Source: QAMH01 sp964435565 (lineage in GTDB: Bacteria; Actinomycetota; Coriobacteriia; Coriobacteriales; QAMH01). From it: a stretch of 26,702 nt of DNA. The notes under the pieces were generated by a model. It worked only from the letters and a program-made list of their open reading frames with translations, had not been told where the DNA came from and did no database searches. Shown piece by piece: positions 1 to 8,130 of the stretch. Each line of letters opens with the position of its first letter. Within the stretch, counting starts at the first letter, position 1. Where the stretch lies: assembly GCA_964435565.1 (NCBI GenBank), contig CAYSZR010000026.1, positions 1 to 26,702 on the forward strand, written 5' to 3'. Position numbers and translations under genes: made by a program.

Positions 1-1613
1 GCAGCAAGATCATCACCATCGACCCGCGCCTGACCTGGCTTGGCGCGCATGCGCAGTGGCACTTGCAATTGCGCCCCGGAACGGACGCTGCTGTTGGCTT
101 GGGCCTGCTCAACGTCATCATCAGCGAAGGCATCTATGATCGCGAATTCGTCGAGAACTGGTGCTATGGGTTCGACGAGCTCAAAGAGGCGGTCAAGGAA
201 TGGACGCCCGAGAAGGTTGAGGAGGTTAGCTGGGTCAAGGCAGACGATCTTGTCGCCGTCGCGCGCGCCTTTGCCACGGCGCGGCCATCCACTGCAACGT
301 GGGGTGTCGCTCTTGATCAATCCAGGCAGTCCACGCAGGCAGCGCAGTGCTTCTTGGCGCTTGTGGCCATTTGTGGCTATCTGGATGTGCCCGGGGGTGT
401 CACCATCACGAGCCCGACGAGCTTTATCGGCCAATGGCGCTACGACATGTCAGACACTATCACTCCTGAAATGGCAGCCAAGCATATCGTTGACCCGACT
501 GGCAAGTACGCGCTTTTCAATACGGGAGCTGCTATGGGCGGCGTGCAGGGCGACACGTTGCTTAATTGGCTCGAGGGCATGTATAAGGATTGGGAAGGTT
601 ATTACGACCTTAAGATGTGTTGGATTATCGGAACTAATCCGCTTGCATGTATGGCTGACCAGCCACAACGTTGGTATGAGGCGATGAAGAGCCTCGAATT
701 CGTCGTTGCGCAAGACCTGTTCATGACGCCGACGATGATGGGCTTGGCAGACCTCGTCTTGCCTATTTCGACATTTGCCGAACATGACGGGCTCGTCACA
801 CCCAATTATGGGCGTAATCAGCACTTTATCGGCGCGATGAATAAAGCGGTCGATAATCCCAATACTAAATCTGATTTGGAGATCTTGCTCGATATGGGCA
901 AGCGCATGCGTCCGGAAATATGGAACGAGACCGATGATGTCGATGATTTTTTCGACAGGCTCTTGAAACAGACGTATGACTTCGGTCTTGATGAGGTGCG
1001 TGCGGTTCCCGCGAAGATGGCGGGCTACGAATACAAGAAGTACGAAAAGGGCTTGTTCCGCAAAGACGGGAAGCCAGGGTTTGATACGACAAGCGGACTG
1101 GTTGAGCTGTGGTCGCCGGTTCTTGCGGGGTTTGGCGAGCAGCCGGTGCCGTATTTCGAAGAGCCTGAATTCAGCCCTGTTTCGCGTCCGGACCTTGTGG
1201 GTGATTATCCGATCGTCTACACGACAGGCGGGCGTCATATCAGTATGTTCCATTCCGAGCATCGCCAGATTCCCAGTTTGCGTGATCTGCATCCCTGGCC
1301 ACTTTGCACTATCAATCCGCTGACCGCTCAGGCGTATGGCATCGAAGAAGGAAACTGGGTTCGCATCACAAGCCCGCAGGGAACGCTCGTGCAAAAGGCC
1401 CACGTGTCTCAAGAAGTTTGCGACGGGCTTATTCATGTCGAGCATGCTTGGTGGTTTCCTGAACAAGATGGCGAGGCACCCAATCTTTATGGTGTCTGGA
1501 AGGCCAATGCCAATAATCTGATTCCGCATGAAAGCGTGAGCGTGACGGGGTACGGTGCGCCTTACAAGAACGGTATCTGTAAAATCGAGCGCGTGGCGAG
1601 CCTCGAAGGCTAA
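1..1613 (+). CDS. Molybdopterin-dependent oxidoreductase, catalytic subunit (5'-truncated)
   Basis: The reading frame is open from the window edge (first whole codon at 3), so the N-terminus, including any [4Fe-4S] motif, is missing. About 536 residues remain. Visible family marks are KIITIDPR near the start, the LRPGTDAA segment typical of bis-MGD enzymes of the DMSO-reductase family, IIGTNPLA, LADLVLPISTFAEHDG, and a C-terminal cofactor-binding domain with FHSEHRQIP, INPLTAQAYGIEEGNWV and HAWWFPEQ. Known members use a Mo (or W) bis-pterin cofactor for anaerobic redox or hydroxyl-transfer chemistry. The FHSEHRQ...WWFPE pattern resembles, from memory, the acetylene-hydratase/catechol-dehydroxylase side of the family, but the substrate cannot be read from the sequence. 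The small Fe-S gene 15 bp downstream is its likely electron-transfer partner. No membrane anchor gene follows. Family assignment is strong; substrate is unknown. Confidence 0.9.
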   Translation, partial: SKIITIDPRLTWLGAHAQWHLQLRPGTDAAVGLGLLNVIISEGIYDREFVENWCYGFDELKEAVKEWTPEKVEEVSWVKADDLVAVARAFATARPSTATWGVALDQSRQSTQAAQCFLALVAICGYLDVPGGVTITSPTSFIGQWRYDMSDTITPEMAAKHIVDPTGKYALFNTGAAMGGVQGDTLLNWLEGMYKDWEGYYDLKMCWIIGTNPLACMADQPQRWYEAMKSLEFVVAQDLFMTPTMMGLADLVLPISTFAEHDGLVTPNYGRNQHFIGAMNKAVDNPNTKSDLEILLDMGKRMRPEIWNETDDVDDFFDRLLKQTYDFGLDEVRAVPAKMAGYEYKKYEKGLFRKDGKPGFDTTSGLVELWSPVLAGFGEQPVPYFEEPEFSPVSRPDLVGDYPIVYTTGGRHISMFHSEHRQIPSLRDLHPWPLCTINPLTAQAYGIEEGNWVRITSPQGTLVQKAHVSQEVCDGLIHVEHAWWFPEQDGEAPNLYGVWKANANNLIPHESVSVTGYGAPYKNGICKIERVASLEG

Positions 1614-1628
1614 AGGGGAGGGACCGTT

Positions 1629-1961
1629 GTGAAAAAAGCGATGATCATCAATTATGGCCTTTGCACGGGGTGCGATACGTGTGTTGTGTCATGCGCGAAG
1701 GAAAAGGGATTGCCCCAAGGTGAATGGGGCATGAAGATCGAGCAGATCGGACCGCAACAGCTTGATGGTGCGTGGGAGTGGGATTACGTCCCCGTGCCCT
1801 CACGTCTATGTGACCTGTGCGCGCAACGCATCTCTGAAGGTAAGAAGGCGGCCTGCGAGCTTCATTGCTTGGCGCAGGTTATCGAAATTGTGGCACTCGA
1901 AGATGTGCCCACGCGTATGGAACAGCTGGGCGAACACAAGGTAGCTTGTTATTTGCCATGA
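1629..1961 (+). CDS. Small two-cluster [4Fe-4S] electron-transfer subunit
   Basis: A 110-residue protein starting at GTG behind a GGGGAGGG ribosome site. Eight cysteines form the usual dicluster pattern: C12-x2-C15-x2-C18-x3-C22 and C61-x2-C64-x11-C76-x3-C80, enough for two [4Fe-4S] clusters. It is much shorter than DmsB/PhsB (about 200 residues, four clusters). It matches the small Fe-S partners of acetylene-hydratase-like or hydroxytransferase molybdoenzymes in general design. There is no signal peptide or membrane segment. It lies 15 bp after the molybdoenzyme gene and is followed by a strong terminator, so the two form the end of one operon. It probably shuttles electrons to or from the catalytic subunit; the donor is unknown. 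Confidence 0.85.
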   Translation: MKKAMIINYGLCTGCDTCVVSCAKEKGLPQGEWGMKIEQIGPQQLDGAWEWDYVPVPSRLCDLCAQRISEGKKAACELHCLAQVIEIVALEDVPTRMEQLGEHKVACYLP

Positions 1962-1993
1962 GCCCACGGTGAAGTACGTGAGTGGTTTCTGAC

Positions 1994-2032
1994 AAAAGGA
2001 AGCGCCCCCTAGCCGGGGGCGCTTCCTTTTTT
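1994..2032. terminator. Rho-independent terminator, probably bidirectional
   Basis: A perfect 16-bp stem (1994-2009 with 2015-2030), GC-rich at its core, closes a 5-nt loop and ends in a run of six T. The left arm begins with four A, so the minus-strand transcript also ends in U. It lies between two convergent genes (Fe-S subunit on plus, CD225-like gene on minus) and can serve both. Confidence 0.95.
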
Positions 2033-2049
2033 GAATCTGTGATAACGAA

Positions 2050-2544
2050 TTACATGTTATACGCTGCAATCATCAGCGGGATTAGAAGCAAGACACATAG
2101 GATGGCCACTCCTATGGAGATGAGCAGCGTGGCTATGAGGGCGGTTTTAGCGCTCTTTTGTTTTTGCGCTGCGCTTGCATAATCGCGTACATCCATTGCG
2201 GATTTGTATTGAACCGACATGACGAGTGGCCAGATGGCGATAAGGCCTCCCATAAAGACCAGTTCGAGAATCGAGAGCACGATATACATCGTAGATTTGT
2301 TCTCGATGGGCGCAGCTGATGCATTGTTGTACATGGGCGGCTGGAACTGCGGCTGTTGCTGATATTGCTGCTGTGGTTGACTAAGTGTTTGCGGCTGCGG
2401 CTGCTGCTGCGGCTGGCTGACCGGCTGTTGCTGCTGAGGCTGCGGCTGCGGTTGCGGCTGGCCGACCGGCTGCTGTTGGTCGACTGGCGGTTGCGGCTGT
2501 TCAGCAGGTCGCTGCGGAAGATTCTGGTCATTTTGATCAGGCAT
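2050..2544 (-). CDS. CD225/dispanin-like membrane protein with Gln/Pro-rich N-terminus
   Basis: A 164-residue minus-strand protein whose ATG follows GGAGA at short spacing. Residues about 10-72 are almost only Gln, Pro, Val and Ser, and are presumably disordered and cytoplasmic. Then come two hydrophobic segments (about 86-110 and 134-160) separated by a polar loop with VQYKSAMDVRDYASAAQKQKS. The order helix, short loop with a D-Y-A-x-A-x-x-x-x-x-x-A-K pattern, helix is that of the bacterial CD225/DUF4190-like group related to dispanins. No enzymatic function is known for these small proteins; membrane-shaping or scaffold roles are only guesses. It is a single-gene unit, convergent with the molybdoenzyme operon and divergent from the yloU operon. 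Confidence 0.75.
   Translation of the reverse strand: MPDQNDQNLPQRPAEQPQPPVDQQQPVGQPQPQPQPQQQQPVSQPQQQPQPQTLSQPQQQYQQQPQFQPPMYNNASAAPIENKSTMYIVLSILELVFMGGLIAIWPLVMSVQYKSAMDVRDYASAAQKQKSAKTALIATLLISIGVAILCVLLLIPLMIAAYNM
2411..2478. repeat. Imperfect direct repeat in the Gln/Pro coding region
   Basis: Two 23-bp copies (2411-2433 and 2456-2478), offset by 45 bp, differ at only three positions. They encode the repeated GQP/SQP-Q-x units of the CD225-like protein. The whole stretch from about 2340 to 2510 is built from CTG/CGG-type triplets on the plus strand (CAG/CCG on the coding strand). It is a candidate for length variation by slippage. Confidence 0.7.
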
Positions 2545-2680
2545 ATGATCTCCATTCTTTGTTGGGGGTATGCAGATAGTCTATCAGAGTCGGGCGGACT
2601 GATGAAAGATGGGAGCTAGAGACGCACAATCCCGTAAGATATATTAGGCAAAAAATTGAAAATGGCTTTGATTGCCGAAA

Positions 2681-2734
2681 AAATCATACAAACAGTCGAG
2701 CAAAAATGGATTTCAGCGACTGTTTGTATGATTT
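2681..2734. repeat. Perfect 18-bp inverted repeat, 18-nt spacer
   Basis: The arms are 2681-2698 and 2717-2734, identical after reverse complementing, with an 18-nt AT-rich spacer. The core is ATCATACAAACAGTCG. There is no U-tract directly after the right arm, so it is not a classical terminator. It could form a hairpin or be an operator for a dimeric regulator. A related copy lies at 2837. Confidence 0.85.
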
Positions 2735-2836
2735 AAACGACCCTTTTTCGTGTAGTGCACACTATAGACTCAACTCCAAGTCTTTGACCTGCATGTTTAC
2801 TTTTCAAATCTTTATCATACTCACTGATAATTTTGA

Positions 2837-2880
2837 AAATCATGCAAACAGTCAGAATCTTCATGTTTGAATGTCTGTTT
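2837..2880. repeat. Second, degenerate copy of the AAACAGTC dyad
   Basis: Positions 2837-2853 match the left arm of the first dyad at 16 of 17 bases. A partial inverted partner, TGTCTGTTT, is at 2872-2880, 17 nt after the AAACAGTCA core (2846-2854). The geometry (half-site, 17-18 nt, inverted half-site) repeats that of the first dyad 156 bp upstream. Confidence 0.6.
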
Positions 2881-2983
2881 TGGCCCAGATGGCGTTTTTC
2901 TCTGCGCGAATCGTTCATCTTTTCGTGTCGAAACGCCGTTTCCATCAGGGGATATTTCAATGTATGTGCAAAATTTAAGATGT

Positions 2984-3013
2984 TTGAGCGAATGTGGTCA
3001 TCTGCCGTACAAT
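2984..3013 (+). promoter_or_regulatory. Candidate sigma-70 promoter for the yloU-fakA operon
   Basis: TTGAGC at 2984-2989 and TACAAT at 3008-3013, spaced by 18 bp, 40 bp ahead of the yloU start. The match to TTGACA/TATAAT is good. The second dyad repeat ends about 100 bp upstream of the -35 box. Confidence 0.55.
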
Positions 3014-3053
3014 ACAGGTTCGTATGTAGAATTTACCGTGAAGGAGCGTGTGC

Positions 3054-3401
3054 ATGGCCGGCACGATTGGCGGCGGGCTTTCTGTCGCAGAAGATGTAAT
3101 AACCGACCTCGCGGGGTATGCCGCCCTCGAGAGTTACGGCGTTGTTGGCATGGCAATGCCAACGCTTTCCGATGGCATAGCCAAACTGCTTCCTGCGAGC
3201 CGTTTGCGTCGTGGCATCAACGTCGAGGCGGTCGATGGGGGTATTGACGTCGACCTCTATATCATTGTCGAGCATGGCACGAACCTTGCAGAGGTCAGCC
3301 GCATGCTCGCAGAAAAAGTCAAGTTCACGCTCGAGGATTCGGCGCAGTTACCTGTGCACGCGGTGCATATCCACGTGCAAGGCGTCAAAGTCCGCGACTA
3401 G
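3054..3401 (+). CDS. yloU: Asp23/Gls24 family protein, YloU type
   Basis: A 115-residue protein. The ATG at 3054 is 7 nt after AAGGAG; the GTG at 3048 would overlap the ribosome site, so it was not used. The Asp23/Gls24 fold is visible: SVAEDVITDLAGYAALE, VVGMA near residue 30, RLRRGINVEAVDGGIDVDLYII, and the closing HAVHIHVQGV. Proteins of this family are cell-envelope or alkaline-shock associated in Staphylococcus, and YloU of Bacillus lies directly ahead of yloV (fakA), as here. The link to the fatty acid kinase in two phyla suggests a shared role at the membrane, but the biochemical function is not established. It is the first gene of a long co-directional run. Confidence 0.88.
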   Translation: MAGTIGGGLSVAEDVITDLAGYAALESYGVVGMAMPTLSDGIAKLLPASRLRRGINVEAVDGGIDVDLYIIVEHGTNLAEVSRMLAEKVKFTLEDSAQLPVHAVHIHVQGVKVRD

Positions 3402-3436
3402 AGTTCCAGCCGAATGAATTAGTAGAGGTTCAGTAC

Positions 3437-5068
3437 ATGAATGTAAGTGATCTTCGCGTGTGTATCGCAGCGGCCGTGTCCGAACTATCGGCCCGCAAAG
3501 AGGAAATAAACCGCCTCAACGTCTTTCCCGTCCCCGATGGCGATACGGGTACAAATATGTCTTTGACGATGGAGTCAGTTGTCAAAGAGGTCTCTTCGCT
3601 TCCCGAGGATACCGACGCAGTCGCGTTGCGCAAGGCCGTGACTCACGGCTCCCTTATGGGCGCACGTGGCAACTCCGGTGTCATCACGAGTCAGATATTG
3701 CGTGGCTTGTGCGAGGGCCTGTCAGATGCGACCGACCTTGATACCGAAACCATCGCTCGTGGGGCCCAGCGTGCTGTCGAGGTGGCTTTTCAGGCTGTCC
3801 GCAAGCCCGTCAAAGGAACGATACTCACTGTTCTCGAAGACTGCGCCGCGGTTGCCGCCGAAGCTGCTGAGCAAAATCTCGATGTCACGACCACGCTGCA
3901 TGCAATTTCGGAAGAGGCGCTCGCGTCGGTGAAGCGCACGCCCGAGTTTTTGCCCGTGCTCAAGGAAAACGGCGTCGTCGACTCTGGCGGCTTTGGGCTT
4001 ACGATCCTTATCCAGAGCTTTGTCGCTGCTATAACCGGCGAACAGGTGCATTTAGCATCTTCGGATGATTTCACGCATGCCGAGGCCAAGGTCGCAATCG
4101 AGCACGTCCGCGACTGGGCGGGATCGAAATATATGTACTGCACCGAGTTTCTATTCCATAGCGACGAGGTCGAAACCGACGCTGCTCTAGATTATCTTGC
4201 CGGGATAGGTGATTGCGAGCTGCTCGTTGGCGCGCATCCCGATTTTAAAGTGCACGTTCATACCGACACGCCAGGTGCAGTGCTCAATTACATGACTGAT
4301 CGTGGTCAGGTTTCCGAGGTCTTTATCCATAATATGGTGCTCGAGAGCGAAGAGCGCGCCGACGGAATCGCTGCTGGCGAAGCTGCAACGGGAAAAGATG
4401 CTGAGCGCAAGCAGATGGCTTTCATCGCTGTCGCAGCTGGCGAGGGCATGGCGAATATCCTTCGCTCGCTTGGCGTAGACTATGTCGTTTCAGGCGGGCA
4501 GACCATGAACCCTTCGACAAGGGACCTGCTTGAGGCCATAGAGCGGGTAAACGCCGATTCGGTCATCTTGCTTCCGAATAACAAGAACATCATCATGGCG
4601 GCAAATGCTGCCGCTGAAAATGCCGATATCCCCTGCGCTGTCGTTCCCACGCAGACGGTACCGGCGTCGTTTATCGCTATGTTTGCTGCTGATCTTGAGG
4701 ACACGCTTGAGAACAACGCCAAGGCTATGACAGAAGCTCTTGAAGAAGTTAGATGTGGCGAGGTCACGACGGCGATAAAAGATTCCAAGACATCGAAAGG
4801 CGAGGCTATTCACCCAGATGACTTCATCGGTATAGCTGATGGTTCGCTCGATGTCGTGGGGTCTACCATAGACGAGGTTACGATTGCGCTCATCGACGAG
4901 CTCGATGAGGATATGGACACGCTTACATTGCTCGCTGGCGAGGATTTTGCGCAAGAGGATTTCGATGAGCTGGTAGACCGCATCGAGGATCGTTTTCCCG
5001 ACTTGGAAGTCGACCCGCAGCGCGGCGATCAGCCGCTCTATCCCATCGTTTTTCTCTTGAGTAGATAA
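3437..5068 (+). CDS. fakA: Fatty acid kinase FakA / DhaL-domain protein (YloV)
   Basis: 543 residues, normal for FakA. The N-terminal DhaL-type ATP-binding domain shows NVFPVPDGDTGTN at about 28-40, whose aspartates bind Mg-ATP, and later HGSLMGARGNSGVI and VDSGGFGLT. A middle domain and a C-terminal EDD-like region follow, ending in QPLYPIVFLLS. FakA phosphorylates a fatty acid presented by a FakB protein, giving acyl-phosphate for phospholipid synthesis through PlsX/PlsY. The ATG follows GAGG at about 9 nt. Directly downstream is a DegV/FakB-family gene, so kinase and lipid carrier are probably made together. PlsX and PlsY are not in the window. Confidence 0.92.
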   Translation: MNVSDLRVCIAAAVSELSARKEEINRLNVFPVPDGDTGTNMSLTMESVVKEVSSLPEDTDAVALRKAVTHGSLMGARGNSGVITSQILRGLCEGLSDATDLDTETIARGAQRAVEVAFQAVRKPVKGTILTVLEDCAAVAAEAAEQNLDVTTTLHAISEEALASVKRTPEFLPVLKENGVVDSGGFGLTILIQSFVAAITGEQVHLASSDDFTHAEAKVAIEHVRDWAGSKYMYCTEFLFHSDEVETDAALDYLAGIGDCELLVGAHPDFKVHVHTDTPGAVLNYMTDRGQVSEVFIHNMVLESEERADGIAAGEAATGKDAERKQMAFIAVAAGEGMANILRSLGVDYVVSGGQTMNPSTRDLLEAIERVNADSVILLPNNKNIIMAANAAAENADIPCAVVPTQTVPASFIAMFAADLEDTLENNAKAMTEALEEVRCGEVTTAIKDSKTSKGEAIHPDDFIGIADGSLDVVGSTIDEVTIALIDELDEDMDTLTLLAGEDFAQEDFDELVDRIEDRFPDLEVDPQRGDQPLYPIVFLLSR

Positions 5069-5082
5069 CGGAGCGTGGACGC

Positions 5083-5970
5083 GTGGAAATGGAACGTATA
5101 GCGCTGGTGACCGATAGTTCATGTGATGCTTCCGATGCCGAACTGGCAGAGATGGGCATAGCCTGCATTCATTTGAAGGTCGTCAAGCCAGACGGGAGCT
5201 TCTTTCCTGAAGATAACACCGTCGAGAATATCGAGGCATATTACGATTACCTTGCCACTTGCGACGATTTGCCGGGCACGTCAATGCCCTCGCCGCTCGA
5301 TTTTGCAGATAAATATACCGAGCTCGCGCTCGAAGGTTACACGCATATTATCTCGATGCACATCGCGGCGGGGATGTCTGGCACGGTGAACGCTGCACGC
5401 ATGGCAGCTGAAAGCGCGCCTATCACCGTCGAAGTGATCGATACGCACTGCAATACTGTCGGTCAATACCTTTTCGTGCGTCGTATGGCGCAGTTGCGCA
5501 GCGCTGGGCTTGGCTTTGACCAGCTCGTCGAGACCGCGCACTCTCTCGAGGGAAAGACGAGCGTCTGCTTCATGCTCGATACGCTCAAAAATCTGGTGAA
5601 GGGCGGGCGCACGGGAAGGGCTACGGGTCTTGCCGCGTCGTTGCTCAATATCAAACCGCTTCTTACGGTTGACCCGAGCGGCATAGTCGAGATGTGGGGC
5701 AAGGCAAAGTCGCCGAAGCGTGCCGTCCCTAAGCTCGTCGACCATTTCAAGCTGCTCGAAGGCGAGTTTGGCCCTCTTGAGTATTGCCTCGTGCATACGC
5801 GAAACCTGCCAGGTGTCGATGCCTTGCGCACTGCCATGCTCGATGCGGGAATCATGGCTAGGGAAGTCGGCGTGCGCCAAGCGGGACCGGTAATTGCGAC
5901 ACATGTCTCGACCGGTTGCTTTGGGTTTGCCTATATCCCAATCGATGAACGCGTGCCTGGGTGCGCGTGA
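5083..5970 (+). CDS. fakB: DegV family fatty-acid-binding protein (FakB candidate)
   Basis: 295 residues from GTG at 5083, which sits 9 nt after GGAG; an in-frame ATG at 5089 is the alternative. DegV marks: ALVTDSSCD at the N-terminus, GTSMPSP (the T/S-Q/M-P-S lipid-contact loop), HIAAGMSGT, a DTHCNTVG segment and GGRTGRATG before NIKPLL. DegV/FakB proteins bind one fatty acid and present its carboxylate to FakA. Adjacency to fakA (14 bp gap) supports this role. Fatty-acid chain specificity cannot be read. The stop codon overlaps the recG start (TGATG), so translation is probably coupled. Confidence 0.88.
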   Translation: MEMERIALVTDSSCDASDAELAEMGIACIHLKVVKPDGSFFPEDNTVENIEAYYDYLATCDDLPGTSMPSPLDFADKYTELALEGYTHIISMHIAAGMSGTVNAARMAAESAPITVEVIDTHCNTVGQYLFVRRMAQLRSAGLGFDQLVETAHSLEGKTSVCFMLDTLKNLVKGGRTGRATGLAASLLNIKPLLTVDPSGIVEMWGKAKSPKRAVPKLVDHFKLLEGEFGPLEYCLVHTRNLPGVDALRTAMLDAGIMAREVGVRQAGPVIATHVSTGCFGFAYIPIDERVPGCA

Positions 5971-8129
5971 TGGCCTCGCGTGCCGATTCTGATTTTCTGC
6001 TCGACTGCAGCGTGGGCAAAGTACGTGCCGTGAGCGCAAACCGCGCCAAGCTGCTTGCAAAAATGGATATACATACGGTTCGGGACCTGCTGAACAATTA
6101 CCCGCGCCGCTATATCGACCTTTCGAAAACCTCGACTGCTGCACAGGCACCTATTGGGGAATTTGTTACCGTTGTCGGCGTCGTTGACGAAATCAAGGAA
6201 AAGCAGCCGCGCAAGCGCCTACATATTCTTGAAGTTTCGATTTTCGATGGGACCGGGATTATTGTCGCGACCTGGTTCAGGCAGCCGTGGGTGACCGCGC
6301 GCTTCAGCAAGGGCATGCGCGTTGCATTTTCAGGTAAAGTTACCTTCGAATACGGCTTCAAGCGTATGAACAGCCCGCATATCGCATTTTTGGGGGAACC
6401 AGGAGAGGCTGAGCATCCTCTTGACCAGATGGTAGCGGTTCACTCAACGACAGAAGGCGTGTCGACGACATGGATGCGTCGTTTTATTGCCAATGCGCTT
6501 GAGCAGACGGCAGATATTACAGATACGCTGCCTGCTGATTTGCGCGTTAAATATGGACTCGTGAGCAAAAAGGCCGCTCTGAGGCAAATCCATTTTCCTG
6601 GCACGCCATCGCACATGAAGGCCGCACGACGCAGACTCGCTTATGAAGAGGTGCTTCAGCTGCAGCTTGAGATGATGCGTCGTCGCAGAATGGAAACGTG
6701 CGATGGAATGCCTACCGTGCATACGCCCGGACCGTATACACGTGCCTTGAGCGAGCAACTTCCCTATACGCTTACAGACGAGCAAAAACGTGCCGTTGCT
6801 GACATCACGCGTGATATGACCGCATCTGCGGCCATGAATCGCATGCTCTTGGGCGATGTGGGAACCGGCAAGACGGCGGTTGCCGCCTTTGCTCTTGCAA
6901 TCTGTGCCGATAGCGGTTGCCAGGCGGCGATGATGGCTCCAACCGAGGTGCTCGCACGTCAATATGCGGAAAAGATGGGGCCTCTGTTCGATGCGATTGG
7001 CATGGAATGGGGGATACTCACGGGCTCAACACGCCTTGAGGAAAGGAAGCGCTTGCTCGATGCCGTTGCAGACGGAAGCATGCCGGTTCTCTTCGGGACG
7101 CATGCGCTAATCGAGCCGAGCGTGCGGTTTGCCCACTTGTCACTCGTGATCATCGACGAGCAGCATCGTTTTGGCGTGAACCAGCGCGCTGCCTTGCGCA
7201 TGAAAGGTCCGGGCTGCGATCTGCTCGTGATGACGGCGACTCCCATCCCGCGCACGTTGGCGCTCACGCTGTACGGCGATTTGGAGACGAGCTATATTCG
7301 CACGCGTCCGGGCAATACGATCCCCACGGTCTCCCGTATCGTATCGCGTGATGCGCGCGGACATGCATACGAAGCGATCAAGGCCGCATTGGCTGAAGGC
7401 AGAAAAGCCTATATCATCTGCCCGCTCGTGGGTCTTTCGCGTGAAAAGCGCGCTGAACAGGCAGAAAACGGCATGCTATATGCATCGCTTGCAGGCGGTG
7501 GCGATATTTCCGATCCCAAAGCAGCAGAGGACGAGGCGGCACGTTTACAGCGCGATGTCTTTTCCGGGTATCGTGTTGGTCTTTTGACTGGGCGTATGAA
7601 TGCAGGAGATAAGCAACGCGTCATGGAGGAATTCCGTGACGGGTCGATCGACGTGCTGGTCGCGACAACGGTTGTCGAGGTTGGTGTGGACGTGCCCGAT
7701 GCGACCGTGATGATGATCGAGGATGCCGAACGCTTCGGTTTGTCTCAGCTCCATCAATTACGTGGCCGGGTTGGTCGCGGCAAATATCCGGGTACGGTCT
7801 TTCTGGTCGCCGATCCCGGTAAAGATGATACCGAGCTTCAGGCGCGTATGGATGCCTTCGTGAGCACGACCGATGGCTTCGAGCTTGCAGAAGCTGACTT
7901 GAAGGCGCGCCGGGAAGGCGATGTGATGGGGAATAGACAGCACGGCGCTGAAACTCTCAGGCTCGTGAATGTTATCGACGACGCGGAGCTCATTACATGC
8001 GCGCATGAAGATGCCATCGAGATTTTCAAGTCCGATCCCGAGCTTTCCGCCCCTGACCACGAGCCTCTTGCACGTGAGATAGCGCGCGTTTTCGCTACAT
8101 ACGACGAAGTCGCGTCGAAAGGAGCATGA
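5970..8129 (+). CDS. recG: ATP-dependent DNA helicase RecG
   Basis: 719 residues from the ATG at 5970, which overlaps the upstream stop as TGATG; GTG codons at 5961 and 5967 are possible starts. The N-terminal wedge/OB part includes VTVVGVVDEI. The helicase core has the Q-motif-like PYTLTDEQKRAV, Walker A GDVGTGKTAVA (about residue 295), DEQH (about 396), TATPIPRTLALT, and motif VI in QLHQLRGRVGRG. RecG remodels stalled replication forks and Holliday junctions. Length and all motifs are normal. recG followed by rsmD and coaD is a recurrent actinobacterial neighbourhood. Confidence 0.96.
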   Translation: MASRADSDFLLDCSVGKVRAVSANRAKLLAKMDIHTVRDLLNNYPRRYIDLSKTSTAAQAPIGEFVTVVGVVDEIKEKQPRKRLHILEVSIFDGTGIIVATWFRQPWVTARFSKGMRVAFSGKVTFEYGFKRMNSPHIAFLGEPGEAEHPLDQMVAVHSTTEGVSTTWMRRFIANALEQTADITDTLPADLRVKYGLVSKKAALRQIHFPGTPSHMKAARRRLAYEEVLQLQLEMMRRRRMETCDGMPTVHTPGPYTRALSEQLPYTLTDEQKRAVADITRDMTASAAMNRMLLGDVGTGKTAVAAFALAICADSGCQAAMMAPTEVLARQYAEKMGPLFDAIGMEWGILTGSTRLEERKRLLDAVADGSMPVLFGTHALIEPSVRFAHLSLVIIDEQHRFGVNQRAALRMKGPGCDLLVMTATPIPRTLALTLYGDLETSYIRTRPGNTIPTVSRIVSRDARGHAYEAIKAALAEGRKAYIICPLVGLSREKRAEQAENGMLYASLAGGGDISDPKAAEDEAARLQRDVFSGYRVGLLTGRMNAGDKQRVMEEFRDGSIDVLVATTVVEVGVDVPDATVMMIEDAERFGLSQLHQLRGRVGRGKYPGTVFLVADPGKDDTELQARMDAFVSTTDGFELAEADLKARREGDVMGNRQHGAETLRLVNVIDDAELITCAHEDAIEIFKSDPELSAPDHEPLAREIARVFATYDEVASKGA

Positions 8130-8130
8130 C

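Larger units (their letters stand above)
2545..3053. other. AT-rich intergenic region between divergent genes
   Basis: About 509 bp without a convincing gene. It contains A- and T-rich runs, two dyad repeats (2681-2734 and 2837-2880), a small TAGTG-CA-CACTA dyad at 2753-2764 and the promoter for the gene at 3054. Small open frames here (for example minus 2733-2960) lack a good ribosome site and any recognisable motif. Confidence 0.7.

Noticed and set aside
450..1529. 359-codon open frame on the minus strand
   Set aside because: It lies fully antisense to the molybdoenzyme, whose motifs are clear. The long frame arises from codon bias in GC-rich coding DNA and shows no recognisable domain.
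2753..2764. Short dyad TAGTG-CA-CACTA
   Set aside because: Five-bp arms occur often by chance, and there is no second copy or clear relation to a promoter.
2733..2960. 75-codon minus-strand open frame in the intergenic region
   Set aside because: No good ribosome site and no recognisable motif, and it overlaps the dyad repeats. Regulatory DNA is the simpler reading.
5281..6150. Minus-strand open frame spanning the degV-recG border
   Set aside because: Both plus-strand genes have full motif sets, and the antisense translation is rich in Arg/His/Cys with no recognisable pattern.
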